In this document: in pieces, positions 1 through 12,031 of the stretch
Numbering within the stretch: position 1 is the first letter of the stretch
How the letters are laid out: the number at the start of each line of letters is the position of its first letter
Assembly: GCA_030435675.1 (NCBI GenBank)
Contig: CM059622.1
Span: 5,518,001-5,582,000, forward strand
Source: Steinernema hermaphroditum
Taxonomy: Eukaryota > Nematoda > Chromadorea > Rhabditida > Steinernematidae
Direction of reading: 5' to 3'
DNA: 64,000 nt
Translations under genes and position numbers: made by a program
Notes under the pieces: generated by a model
What the model was told of the DNA's origin: nothing
Database searches by the model: none
What the model saw: only the letters and a program-made list of their open reading frames with translations

Positions 1-95
1 TTCGAATATCGAATATTCGATTCGATTCGATATTCGAGGATCCTCGAATATCGAATATTCGATTCGATTCGATATTCGAGGATTTTCGAATATTC
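1..95. repeat. AT-rich palindromic satellite, 42-bp period
   Basis: Two near-identical 42-bp units begin near positions 4 and 46 and trail off at about 95. Each is built from GAATATTCGA and GATTCGA blocks and contains perfect palindromes such as ATCGAATATTCGAT. The array is cut by the window edge, so its true length is unknown. Confidence 0.85.
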
Positions 96-1215
96 GACAA
101 CCCTAATGGGTAGCGACCGCCAATGGCGAGCATTCTCCGCGCAAGATTAACCAACATTCGGTGGCGCCCATTGTGGCCCGCGCAATTACATTATACCATC
201 TGTCGTCAATGAGACTGAGAGATGAGACATACATGTCTCATCGCACCACCCACATCTGGTTGGAACGTGCACGTGCGTGTTTTCCTCAAGTGATCTAGCA
301 GAACACGATCCGATTACTAGATGATCTTTAAATATTTTGATGATCTTATGCATTTATTGTTCTCATTTTTTGAACCACCGGTGGGAAGGAAGAAGTTTAT
401 CAGCCTTTTTGTATCTTACTATTTAGAAAGGCTCTTGACTCCGCGTCCCTAGCTCTACTGATGTTCAAAGTTTCGGCCAAATCGGTGTTTATCACTTAGG
501 AGAGTTCCCTTGTCAGTGACATCGCTAGCGGCTGTAGTGATAACGTCTCTTTTGCTAGCTTGACAGCTTTATAGAATTCGGTTCCAAATGGGCGATTTTC
601 CTTTGAATGGCACTTCTAATCTTCATCGTTGTTTCCGAGTAAATCGTTTTATTTCCACTTAATTTCTGCACAATCTCTCCCGAAAAGGTGCTATCGGCTG
701 TAAATGTGAATTCCCATGATCTGTAAACAAGGACACCCAGATTGCGGCAGGGCTGCCATTTCCTTCTCTTATCACATCAATTGATGGTTCACCGGTAGCG
801 CTCGCTTATTAATCGGTCGCCGAACCTCTTGTGATAAGAAGGTTCACCATTTTCTGAAGGCGTTATGATCCTATGATCCCAATTTCACCCTTGTTTTCTT
901 CATCCTACTGAGTGCGATAAAAATCGTCTGTTTTCATTCGTTGGAAAACACGGTTCTGTGCTGATCACCATCTTCACGCCATTCGCATCACAAATCGCAA
1001 CTCATTTATCTCACAGAAGCTCCCTCGATCCGAAGCGATGCGAGCGTTCACTCCGTTCGCGCATTCGATCATTTCATTTCGGCTGTCACTTTCCTTTGGC
1101 GCCATTATCGATTGTTCGGCGCGCTGGTTGCTCGTCTTCCAAGATGGCCGGTGTCAGATCCGGTCCTTTTCAATCCAGTTACATACTTGTAATGTTGCGT
1201 TTTTAGATTTTTGGT
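96..1215. other. Upstream region of xnp-1-like gene, no gene seen
   Basis: No spliced or unspliced reading frame here shows coding character; short frames lack codon bias and splice context. The last part is the probable promoter and outron of the plus-strand gene at 1216: a TTTTTAG acceptor at 1200-1206 lies 9 nt before its ATG. Confidence 0.5.
1200..1206 (+). promoter_or_regulatory. Probable spliced-leader acceptor of xnp-1-like gene
   Basis: A TTTTTAG 3' splice site with no matching upstream coding exon lies 9 nt before the ATG at 1216. This arrangement is typical of nematode trans-splicing. The assignment is an inference from sequence context. Confidence 0.5.
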
Positions 1216-4200
1216 ATGAGCGGAGGAAAACCGGTGAGCAGATATGAAAAGTCACACAGATTATACAACAGACGATTGGACAGCATTGAACCGTAGGTCG
1301 AAAATAGGGAGGACTGTGGAAAAAAACGCCGGGTTTAGATGTGTGAAAAATCTCGCAAAGTATCTACTTCGACACGGAGAAGTTCACCGATTGAGGCTCT
1401 TGAAGGTAGTGCCGCCTAAAGATGGATTTGGCCACAATTTTGTTGTAGGAGATGCTCGAAGGCTTACCTTTGAAGCCTTCTGCAAGGTCAGATGGGGCAG
1501 ACGCGTCGGAGTGTGAGCGACTCTTCAGAGAGATTTTTCCACCGAACGACCCTGAAGTGGTCACAATCAGTGACGATGAAGAGGTACTGTTGTCGGGCAA
1601 AGCTCGAGAAATCGGAACTTTTAAGGATCACAACGAGTCAGTGGAGGAACCGGTGCCGAGCACAAGTGGGCAGAAAAGGATAATCGTGCAGCCCTCACAG
1701 CTGCTCACTGAAGAACAGTGTGCATATACAGTTCTGGAATCTTCTGAGCTTGTACAAGAAGCGCCAAATGAATCATTAGACCGTATTTTTTCTGCAGAAG
1801 AAGAGGTGATGAGAGAAGAAGCAGAGGCTCTATCCATCGATGCAGTAAGAGTTGAAATTTACATTCCATTTCAAAAGACATTTCAAGGTCCAAAATCAGA
1901 TTTCTGAAGCGTCACACGTATCATTCGAAAAAGAGGCCGGGCGGTCAGATAAGTCGGAGCTTTCCGGGAAGGAGCATCAAGATAAGAACGAACATCAAGC
2001 AGGACCTCCATCAGAAAGTACCGATGATCAAAATTCTGTTTCCTCTGTGCACGTGAAACAAGAGGTCACCTCAAGAGGCGAAGAGCCCAAAGACGCAGAA
2101 GACAGCAGTAATGGACTGAGTTCGTCGGGAATTCTAGCATCAGCTGAAGGAGGAGAAGAAGCCCTCGACAACGCTGAAGGTTCTGAGGTACACATCGCGA
2201 TCATTGTATTCATAGGAAAAGAAATCTTCAGGTGCAAAATGACTCTTTGGAGGTCAACTTGTCCAAATCTTCATCCAACGACGCAAAAGAAGAAGATGTT
2301 GAAATTACGATGAGACAGTACGAACCAGAAAGCAACTTTGAAGTTGATCTCCGCGAGGATAACGCAGAAGAGGAGCCTTCTTTCCAAGAGGAACCGCAAG
2401 CAGACGTAACCCCTGCTCAGAGAGATGAAACGCCTGCTACTTCTGAAGAAAACATGGAGGAGGATCTGCAGAATGTTGACGGCTCTAAGGTATCCATTAT
2501 CGACCCTGATCGTTAACTGCATGCACTTCTTAGAATTTGGAACATGCTCCCAACGTGCCCGAAACGGAGAAATTTACCGCTAACATCGAGTGTGTTCTTT
2601 CTTTGAAAGTGATTCCTATCGTACAGAGTACACCCACTTCTCTCATAGACGATCCCGTCACCCCCAACAGCACAATTGTTGCAGAGACATCTCAAATGAG
2701 CACGTCTGTCAATGTAGAGGTACTTAGAAGTCAGTACCTGTGCATCACCTTTGGACTTATTTTTAGGAAAGCAACACTAGCAAATACAAAGAAGCGGTTG
2801 ACCGCACCGAAGAGGATCAAAGCCGACCTAATAAAGAACAGCTGGTGTCTATTTCAGCTGTCTACGCAGAACGTGGTGGACCTGATCTAGCAGAAGAGGA
2901 TGCTGCTTCGAGATCGAACAGAGTCCAAGCCCAGCCTGATCTTCAACCAGAAATTCCTCATTCCTCTCAACAGCCAGGACCCACACTGTACGAGAGTCTT
3001 CACAGTGAGACGAGCAGCGACAGCGATGGCTATGACGTTCCAAGTACATCACTCGCCATCTTTGCTCACTTCAATCAGGATGAAGATGAAAATGACCGAC
3101 AGAGGGTGGAAGCAACGACCAAACCAGGAGAACCAGGGTCCAGTTCAGCTCTCGCTTCGCCACATAACTCCACCACTGGCACTTCTCCCTCGAAACTAAG
3201 CCAAGAAGCGTCCCCAATCAATAGCAAACAGGTATTATTATTATAGGAAATGCCTTCTTCTGAAATCAACCTTCAGAATTCACCTGTGAAACGCAATCTT
3301 GAATCGATCTGCCAAGATCTCCTACATAGTGCTGAGAAGAGAAGATCTGAGGACGAAACTACCCAACCCGATCAGGTAGAGCCCCCTATTGCCGCTGATC
3401 AAGAGGCCCAATCTCGACCACAATCGCCAGAAATGGCAAGAACCAGGCCAATCTCACCAGCGATCAGCTCGGGGACCAGCAACCCTGAGACCGACTGGGA
3501 GCTTACTCCTTCGGAGGCCGAACTCAGCGACGAAGAGGAGAACTCAGTGCAGAGAGAGGAGGATAGTGCGCTGGATGGCGAATTAGCGGAATCCACCGAC
3601 CAAGTTGAACAGGAACAGCTGGGGCCTGGAAGCAGCCTTCATAATGTCTACCAACAAGCAAGGAGCTCGCAAGGACCGCCAAAGAAGAGAAGACGACCAC
3701 AGTGGGATGATGAAGAAGAAGATCCATCCAGCGAGGAGGAAGAGGAGGAGGAGGAGGAGGAAGATGAGCTAGATGTTATGCTTAGGAAATGCTCCGAGTT
3801 TGATGCCCGGTGGAAGGTGGAAGAAAGCGATGAGGAGTATGAGGGAAGCGATGAAGAGGAGGAAGACGAGATGGAGGAGGTCAGAGAAGAAGAAATCGGA
3901 GACGACCTGAAAGAAGTGTCCATGCATGCGAAGGTAATATTTGTTAGACCATAAAAAGATGGCGATGGGTCCGCAGTTCAAATTGCTTATCCTGACTAAG
4001 ATGGGTTAATTGGGAACATGTTGCATTGGCAGCATGGAACATTCACTCCTACAGCACTGAAGTAACCCTTTCAGGAAGTGCCAAAAAATGACGAAATCGA
4101 AGATGTCCAAGAAGATGAAGAAGTATTGGATGCTAAAAGTAAAAAGCCAGGACGATCTGCTATGGGAAGAGGTGGGGGATCCACTATGGAACCAGCTCCA

Positions 4201-7200
4201 AGGAAGCCATGGAAAGGAGCCGGCAAAAGGACCCATGGCAGCCCTGTTCACTCGCTCTATCGCCGCACATCCAGGGACGAAGAACTTGACAGAATGTTGC
4301 GAGATGAACGAGCCCTAATGGATGAGCTAGGCGGTGATGATGAAGATGGAGGAGAAGAAGAAGAGTACGAGGAGGAGGAAGAAGTCATTCATCTTGATGA
4401 AGAAGATGGTGCAGAAGAAGTAGTGGAGATGCAAGAAGATGACGGGGAAACTGTTTCCTCGGTCTCTACTTCGGACGGCGAAGAAGTGGCGGATGTAATA
4501 GAACTAGAGGAAGAAGAACCAATGCGTCGAAAGAAGCGGCGAAGAGCTTTCTTCGACTCTGACAGCGATGACGATGACTGTGTTTACTTTGAGGGAAAGC
4601 AAAGAAGAAAGGTGAAGAGAAAGAAGACGGAAGGTGGACCCGTAGTGGTATCAAATGAAGAAGAGGCGCCGCAAGATGAGATGAACTGGAACAAAGTCCG
4701 TTCCAAGAGGATCATTTCAGACGACCATCTCTCGAAGACCACCCTCGAGGCCGAGAAGTTGGAATCTGAGAGGCGAAAACGCCTGGAGCTGAAGCAGAGC
4801 GAATTCAACGGCATCGAACTCTCCCAGCCGGGCAGTTCTCAGCGAACGAACGTCGCCTCCATTGTCCTGGACGACGACGCCAAGAGCGAAGATCCCTGTC
4901 CGGTGGAGGTCCACTGGAACCTCGTCGAGAAGCTGTTGCCTCACCAAGCCGCAGGGATTCAGTTCATGTATGACTGTGCGGTCGAGTCACTGGACCGACT
5001 AGGGGAGCCCGGAGGAGGAGGTATGGTAGGGATGGGATGGGATGGGATAGGCAGGGGTACGGGCCACCCGCTTTTTTTGAACGAACCACATTTCTGAGGA
5101 TGAAAACAGAGGGTGATCCAGTTCTAACCATCTCATGATTTCCAGGAATCCTTGCTCACTGCATGGGGCTCGGCAAGACCTTTCAAGTAGTCGCCTTCCT
5201 TCACACCATCCTCACCCATCCCAAGATCCAGAAGACCATCCGCAGAGTTCTTATCGTCGCTCCCGCCAACGTGCTGCTCAACTGGGAGGCTGAATTCAAG
5301 AAGTGGCTCAAAGACATTGACAGCAACTGCATCAACGTACGTTCTCGACACCCTGCACCCTGAACCTCTTCCATAGGTTATCCGCTTGGATGCGTCGTCC
5401 AAATCCAGGGTGGAAACTCTGCAGAAATGGTCCAATTCCGAGAGACCTTCAGTCCTCATCACCGGATATGAACTCTTCCGTACTATACTCACCAACAACA
5501 AGCAACCTCAGAGTTCAAAACACATGCGTCTTCAGGACGAGTGTGCCGCCTACCTTCTCAACCCAGATCTCACCGTCTGTGACGAAGCGCACAAGTTGAA
5601 GAACAGTAATGCGCTACTGTACTCGACGATGAGCGGCATCAAGACCTCGAGGCGAATCTGCCTGACCGGTACGCCTATGCAAAACCACTTAATGGAGTGT
5701 AAGTCCAGTGGGAATCTATCCATGAAGCCCATATACTGCTTTAGATTACTGTATGGTAAATTTCATTAAGCCGAATCTCTTGGGAACGAAGGGTGAATTT
5801 ACCAATAAGTACAAGGATCCAATCCACTATGGAGGACGGAAGGACTCCAATAAAGAGGAAGTGAAGCTAATGAAGAAGCAGTCCTTCTTGCTTGCGAATG
5901 CGATGAAAGCCTGCATTCATGTAAGTAGTCTTAGTCTTCTATTCGAACCTGTTCCCATGCAAATTCAGAGAAAGGACCACCGTCTTCTGTTCGATTCGAT
6001 CCCTCCTAAACTCGAATACGTCATCAAAATAAAGATGTCCCTCAAACAAAAGGAGTTCTGCCGTTTGTTCAAGAAATTCCTCACAGAACACAGAGAGGGC
6101 TCGAGTAACCAGAAAATTCTGACGACCGACTATCCTCGATTTCTGCTCATCGCCGCTCATCCCTTCCAGTTTGTAAACTCGAAGAACGTTGTCAAGAGGA
6201 AGGCGGAGAAGATACCAGAGGAGGAGACGGATGACCTCGACGAGGAGGAGGAAAACGGATCGGTGGTCGAAACTTTCGCTGAATTCAAGAAGGAAATGAG
6301 AAAAAGACTTCCGCCAGATGCCGAGACGGATTTCGCGCTGAGCAGCAAGTTGGCTGTGCTGATAGACCTCATCAAGAAGTGTGAGCAAGTGGGCGACAAA
6401 CTGTAAGAGGTGATATCTAGCCCTGGGTGTAGAGAATATCATTTAGGCTCATATTCACCCAATCGCTGGGTACTATCGAGTTGCTCTGCCGTATGCTAAA
6501 GTACTATGGAAAGGAGAATCTCTGGTTTGTGGACGGGCACGAGGCCGTGAACAGAACCCCAAAGTGGGGCTGGAAAGAGAGACGCGACTACCTGGTCATC
6601 GAAGGATCTACGCCAATCGAGCAGAGAAAGGAGTTCCAGGACAAGTTCAACGACGAGAACAATCCGAGGTAGGCACCTTAAGAAATGTTATTCCAGTGTT
6701 GACTTCGTTTCCTTTTTAAGGCTAAGAGTAACCATGATTTCTACACAAGCTGGCTGCCTGGGAACGAACTTCATCGGCGCCAATCGAGTCGTCATCTTCG
6801 ATCCTTCCTGGAACCCTGCTCACGACACCCAAGCCCTGTTCCGAGTGTGTCGATTTGGACAGAAGAAGCCGACATACATCTACAGATTCGTCACCGCCGT
6901 ATGATCCTTTGTTTTTTCGACCCTCTAACGTTGGTCCTCTTCAGAACTCATTCGAGGAAGTGATTTACAAACGGCAGGTCAACAAAGAGTCCACGTCCAA
7001 ACGGGTGCTGGATGAGGCCGCCCTCCGGAATCACTTCAACGCCGACGAGATGAACTTGAACGTGGAGCACGAGGAAGCGGAGGAGCAGATGGTGACCACT
7101 GCCGGTCCTCCGAAGGACCGTCTTCTGGCGGAGCTGATCGAGTCCCACCGCGCCATCATCAAGAGCTTCTCGGAGCACGATTCGCTCTTCGACCACGTCG

Positions 7201-7421
7201 CCGACGAAGAGCTCACGGAGCAGGAGAAGGAGAACGCCTTGACCGACTACGCGAGGGAACTCCAGGAGAGGGAGAAGTTGCAGAATCAAGAACAGGGTCA
7301 GAGCACCGATCCTGTGCCAGGCCCCGCTTCAAACCTGCCCCTCGCGGAAGACACGGACGGTAGATTCTCAACTATTCTTCAATTACTTCAATTTATGAGG
7401 ACACAAGGATCCACTTCATAG
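1216..7421 (+). CDS. xnp-1: ATRX/XNP-1-like SNF2 chromatin-remodelling ATPase
   Basis: Sixteen exons: 1216-1292, 1339-1405, 1449-1844, 1888-2187, 2232-2489, 2534-2719, 2767-3231, 3277-3933, 4075-5020, 5146-5336, 5377-5698, 5745-5920, 5969-6402, 6447-6668, 6721-6898, 6945-7421; 1783 codons plus stop. Residues 1 to about 1080 are low-complexity, acidic and serine-rich with basic clusters. The Snf2 ATPase follows: motif I MGLGKT (Lys ~1128), motif II DEAH (~1250), motif [11 protein letters not shown], then the C-terminal helicase half with [13 protein letters not shown] and RFGQKKP. The stretch around [14 protein letters not shown] is specific to the ATRX branch. No cysteine-rich ADD zinc domain is visible at the N terminus, unlike vertebrate ATRX. 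Known role of the family: nuclear ATP-dependent remodelling at heterochromatin. Exon 1-2 boundaries are the least certain; exon 9 carries most of the basic/acidic linker. Confidence 0.95.
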
Positions 7422-7962
7422 AGACACTCCTCAAAACTGGTCATTCACAAACCTGCCGGAAAGCGTTTCCCTTCGATTGTGTCCTGCCGCGAGAAATTTA
7501 TAATGAATTGAAACGGGAAAATGTCCAACAAAGTCTAGCCAAGTTCTTGCTCAAATGTTTTCATAGATGTGATATGTCATAAACGTTGAATTTTTTTTCA
7601 TCGTACGGGGTTTAAGCATGATTTAAGAAGAAAAAGAAAATCAGGTTAACACTCTGCTGGAGAACTTCCGAAGACTTCCTTTTATAGTGAGATACGACGG
7701 TAGTTCTAACAGCGCGGGAGCATCGGGGTAGAGCTCCGATATTCACCAACTTTGAAAGTGCATATAGTCTGTCCACTCTAGGGTTTGGACCGTCCCAGAA
7801 ACACTTTTTTGGTCCCCAATTAAGGCTTTCAATAACTGTCAACGTTGAATAGCTTTGAGCTTTATCATGGTTCATTTGGGATATCACAGGAAATTATGCA
7901 TTGAACACGTGAACTAATATCAGAACTACAATAACTAGCGACTTGACTACATTAAAGCAAAG
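7422..7962. other. Convergent intergenic spacer
   Basis: This lies between the stop of the xnp-1-like gene (+) and the stop of the DNAJC22-like gene (-). It must hold both 3' UTRs. I see no canonical AATAAA close to either stop and no coding frame; a 91-codon minus-strand frame here shows no codon bias and no J-domain motif. Confidence 0.5.
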
Positions 7963-9526
7963 CTAAGTGAGGACCTTAAGGCCTGAGGTGAATCGATGAC
8001 AGGCGAAGGTAGGGCTGAACACGTTCTCGTCGTCCTTAATGGGAACGTTTATCCGTAGAGACGTCGGCATCTGGCTATTAATCTCCACGCACTTCTCTGA
8101 GATCGTCTTGTCAGTCGAATGAGGAGGTAGGAAAGTGTTCTGAAACGTTTCGATTGGCTCTTGGCATGGGACAATGGCTACATACCACCAAGAGCCAAAC
8201 TCTCCACGAGACCCATTTGATCGGAGAAGGGAGCTCCGACTTCTTCTTCCGAAGGTTACGGTAGTTGACATCGTATCTGAGATAGTCAGTCAGAGCCACG
8301 CCCAAGTAGTGGATCCATTTCGTGTTTTCCTTATCTGAAGAAAGTGGTCTTTAGAAAAGAGACGCACTGGACCGACTTACTGTAACCACTTGGTAGATTG
8401 TACTGGATGTCCTTGTGGTCGACGAAGAACTCTTCGGTCTGCTCGTAGTCGAAGAAGAGGTAGTTCGTGGACAGAGTGCCGAGACTCGAGGTGGATGAAC
8501 TCTTCGAGATTCTGTCCCTCACAGTGATGCGCAAGTCGAACACTTGCCGGGATATGCCGATGAAGAGGGTGGCGAGGAGGAGGTTAAACACCGACGTCCA
8601 GAACTGGAAAAGGATGAGGAAACTTGGCGCAAAAGGTACTTACAATGAAATTACTCAAAGTGAAGTTCCTCTTGTTCGCTGGCTTTCGGTAGAAGTTGAC
8701 GATATGGACGAAGATTACGGCAGAGCACGAGGGCATTATGCAGATGAAGAGCATGTTTGTGGTGAGGTAGGACTGAAATCAGCCTTTAGGAGAAAGTCAT
8801 CCTCCTCTGCCTACCAAGACGAACATGAGCATGAAGGCTCCTTGGAAGGCGAAGACGAAACTGGCAGTTCTGTTCTGCACGTTTCCGGCGATGTACACTC
8901 CAGAGGCGGAGGCCAACGAAAGGACCAGGATCTTCCAGAGAGTGTAGCCGTCTTCGTCGTTGGAGAGAAATTCCAAAGTGCACCATACGAGGAAACAAAG
9001 GTAGATGCCGTAGAGTGCTTCGAAGGTGAACTGATAGGCGGAAACTTCGCTTATTTGATCGGCGTTGCGGGCGACTTTTATAGGAGTGCTTTCGGTTCTG
9101 AAAGTAGTATAGAAGCACTACTGTTATGGGCCTTTTCTTAGAAATTGTTAAGGTAAACACCGTTGTTTCTGGATTGCAACTGCTGGACCTTCAAAAGTCT
9201 AACTCTCTAACTTACTTCTGCTCGGCGCTCTGTCCCCCATTGGCCTTCATCTTCTCCAGCTCCTCATTCTCCTTCTGGAACTCCAGCTGTCGCCTTCTCT
9301 TCTCCACATCGTCCAGCAACCTGTCGTTGTACTCGTCGGCCAATCTGTGGATCCGAAAAGAGTCCACAACAACGCCCAGCACGAATCCTCCAAGCGTGGA
9401 GAGCATGATGAATGCCTCGGGGTATTGCCTCAGATAGGCCCTGTGCAGGCCAAAGACGCCTCCGAACATGAGATATATCCGCGCCGTCATGGCGTCGGCC
9501 ATCTGCGAAAGCAACCTCTCGCTCAT
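7963..9526 (-). CDS. DNAJC22/Wurst-like multi-pass membrane protein lacking the J domain
   Basis: Six exons read on the minus strand: 9526-9216, 9097-8815, 8772-8644, 8603-8381, 8334-8186, 8139-7963; 423 residues. The N terminus has the TM2-like signature of DNAJC22 (GGVFGLHRAYLRQ followed by LSTLGGFVLGVVVDSFRI), and later hydrophobic segments resemble the DNAJC22 core (ALYGIYLCFLVW, LASASGVYIAGNVQNRT). Family members end in a J domain that recruits HSC70 in clathrin-dependent endocytosis. Here the last exon encodes about 58 polar residues with no HPD motif. Met9 (MADAMTARIYL) is an alternative start closer to the vertebrate N terminus. The gene starts 205 bp after the TM9SF stop on the same strand, suggesting co-transcription. 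Family assignment is fairly sure; the biochemical role without a J domain is unknown. Confidence 0.8.
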
Positions 9527-9583
9527 CGCCGCGTCTCCATCTTCTGCAACTCGTTCTTTACACCGAGAGAACTCGTTATGGCC
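9521..9583 (-). promoter_or_regulatory. Upstream ORF overlapping the DNAJC22-like start
   Basis: After a pyrimidine-rich acceptor (TCCTTTTCCACCAG, ending near 9590) the first ATG is at 9583. It opens a 20-codon frame whose TGA overlaps the main ATG in an ATGA arrangement. If the acceptor is used for trans-splicing, ribosomes would meet this frame first and need to leak past it or reinitiate. The frame and overlap are read directly; use of the acceptor is inferred. Confidence 0.4.
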
Positions 9584-9731
9584 ATGATAGTCTGGTGGAA
9601 AAGGACCGTAAACACAGAGGGAGAGAGAGCTGTTGTCAACAATAGTCCTTTATACCCATTCAGAATTTACAATATATTAGGGAAACTCGCGAGGATCTCT
9701 TTCCACAACACGTATGCTAGCAATAAATTAG

Positions 9732-12031
9732 TTAGTCGATCTTCACAGCCGAGTAGATGCGTGTGAGGAAGAAGTAGGCCGCGTAGAATCCGATCGTTCC
9801 GGTCAGGATCCAGAAGGTAAGCGCCATCAGGAAACTGTATGTGAAGTAGAGAAGCATCGGCACGAAGCCGATGATATCCAACTTGGTCATGTAGTAGAAG
9901 ACGGCGTATCCCATGACTAAAGCTGGGTTAACCCTATGTTTTGCACCCGAGAACCTACCGTATAACGCGGATCCACCGCTGATTGCGAACGACTTCCACC
10001 ACCAGTGGTAGTTCTGCAAGGAATTACAGTATTTTAGAGACTCTGGCTGGACCTACTTCAGCGCATAATAGGAAGTACGTCACGAGGATGGAGATCTGCG
10101 AGCAGGAGATGTAGAGGATGATGCAGACCATGAAGAGGAAGCCGAACAAGTAGTAGAATTGATTTTCCCAGATGGCGGAGAAAATGAAGAAGAGCTCGAT
10201 GAACATGGCGCCGAAGGGGAGGATGCCGGCGAGGAACATGCATGGCACGGTGCGCAGGTACCACGGCTGCTCGGGCACCTGTCGCGGAATCTGATTCGTT
10301 CGGACAGGGTGCGCGTAGGCCTGAAACGAGGGCGGTTGACTGTCATCTGGAGCTGAGTCTTCTTGGAGGATTTCTATGAAAACGTGACCTTACCTGCTTT
10401 CTATAACCGAAATAGAATCCGAGGAAGACAAGCGGGAGATCGATTCCGAGCCAGAGGAATATGAGAGCGATCATCGTGGTGAAAGGAATCTAAAAGAAGT
10501 GCTCACTCTAGATTCTCATGGGTGGTCTTACAGCTCCAGAGGAATGTTTTCCGATGAGGAAGAAGTTCATTACGAACCCGGTTCCGAGAATGACCGACGG
10601 GAAAAGAAGCGCGGTTTGGAAGGCGCAGCGTTTTGGCTGCTGGCCTCGGAGGGTCTTGTAGAGACGACCAGAGTGGTATCCGGAGATCAGGCCCATGAAA
10701 CAGAAGAGGAAGACGCCCATGGACATGAGGGAGCCTCGGCTGGCGGGCGAGAGCATTCCCAACATGGCGAAGACTGCAGAACGGAAATAGCTTTGGAAGG
10801 CAAAGGGGGCACGTACAGACTGTGATTCCGACCATTCCGAAGAGCTGGATTCCGGTGCCGACGAAGTTGACGAGGAGCATCGAGTGGCGCGGAGGGCGGA
10901 AGACGTCACCGTGGACGAGTTTCCAGCCGGTCTCCTCGAGGGTGTCGTCCATCTCTTCGTCACGGTTGTACTGGGCGATGTCCCTGCGAACTGTCCTGAC
11001 GATGACGACCGTGAGGAAGCCTGAACAAGGGAATTTTATAGGAAACTTCAATTATATTTCATTTAAAAAGCTTTCGTTAGGCTCGTCACCCTTCTAAGCC
11101 GAGTGACCCATGTACTGTAGAATAATAACTTTCCCAACAAAGGAGATCTTATAAAATACGGACTCACCAGCCAGGCAGAATACGACGATGAGGGAGTTGA
11201 GAATGGAGAACCAGTGAATGTTGACGTCGGTCATCTTCAAGTAGACGTCCCAGCGAGATGCCCAGGGCACTTCGCTCTCTTCCCAGGTGATACTGTAGGT
11301 CCAGAGGACCTTATTCTCCTCTCCATCTACGATCTCGAGTCGAGGTGCACTGTCCGACACCGTGCACTGTCCGTCGGTGGAGCCGTGCTTGATGGACTTC
11401 GGCTGCACCTCGAAGCCAACCACTCTGTACTGGTTGGGCGTCGGCTCGTGGTACTTTAGGACGATGTCCAGGTGGTTGTTGAGGTAGACCTTGCCGCCGT
11501 CGACGACTCCGAGTCGGTAGCCGTGCTCCATGAACTTCTCGCCCGTTTCTTGGATCATGTAGGGAGTGGCGACGGGCAGATTGTCCACCAGCCTGGAGAG
11601 GTGAACTCTTCGTCGATCAAATGTACTGTGGAAACTCACAGATGGACGTGGTAGTCCTCTCTGATTCTTCTCGCCACCATCGACGACTCCTCCTTCGTGA
11701 GACTCTTCTCACCGCAGAGGCTACCGCAGGCGAGATTCGTCTTCATCTGCACCTTGAAGGGCGTGTTGACGATTCGGTCGCCGCGCATCACTTCTCCCAG
11801 ATTCTCCGACTTGTAGTGGAGTTCGCCCTCGGGCCGACAGAAAGGAACAGTGTAGTACTCGTAGGGGATGATCGTCTTCGTGCTCGTCAGCTTGATCGCC
11901 CTCACGTCGATGTTGTCACCCACTTTGAACTCGACGGGCGCCACTCCGGGCACGTAGAAGCCGTGTGTGAGGGAGAAGGCTGACAGCGCCACCAGGAGCG
12001 CCGCCAACATCGGCCGCCTGGGGATGAACAT
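9732..12031 (-). CDS. Transmembrane 9 superfamily protein (TM9SF2/4 type)
   Basis: Eight exons on the minus strand: 12031-11640, 11592-11168, 11020-10817, 10773-10532, 10489-10394, 10320-10057, 10013-9959, 9916-9732; 620 residues. A signal peptide (about residues 1-24) is followed by the large luminal domain, then nine predicted membrane spans. Family hallmarks include [58 protein letters not shown] and the C-terminal [11 protein letters not shown] with a terminal KID. The C-terminal KxD-type ending is the known COP-I/Golgi retention signal of this family. Role: endosome/Golgi membrane protein in protein sorting and, in some animals, phagocytosis. A TTCCAG acceptor lies 5 nt before the ATG. 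It is probably the upstream cistron of the DNAJC22-like gene. Confidence 0.97.

Noticed and set aside
8786..9160. 124-codon Arg-rich minus-strand frame in the DNAJC22-like gene
   Set aside because: Out-of-frame shadow of exon 2; the true frame gives membrane segments continuous with the neighbouring exons.
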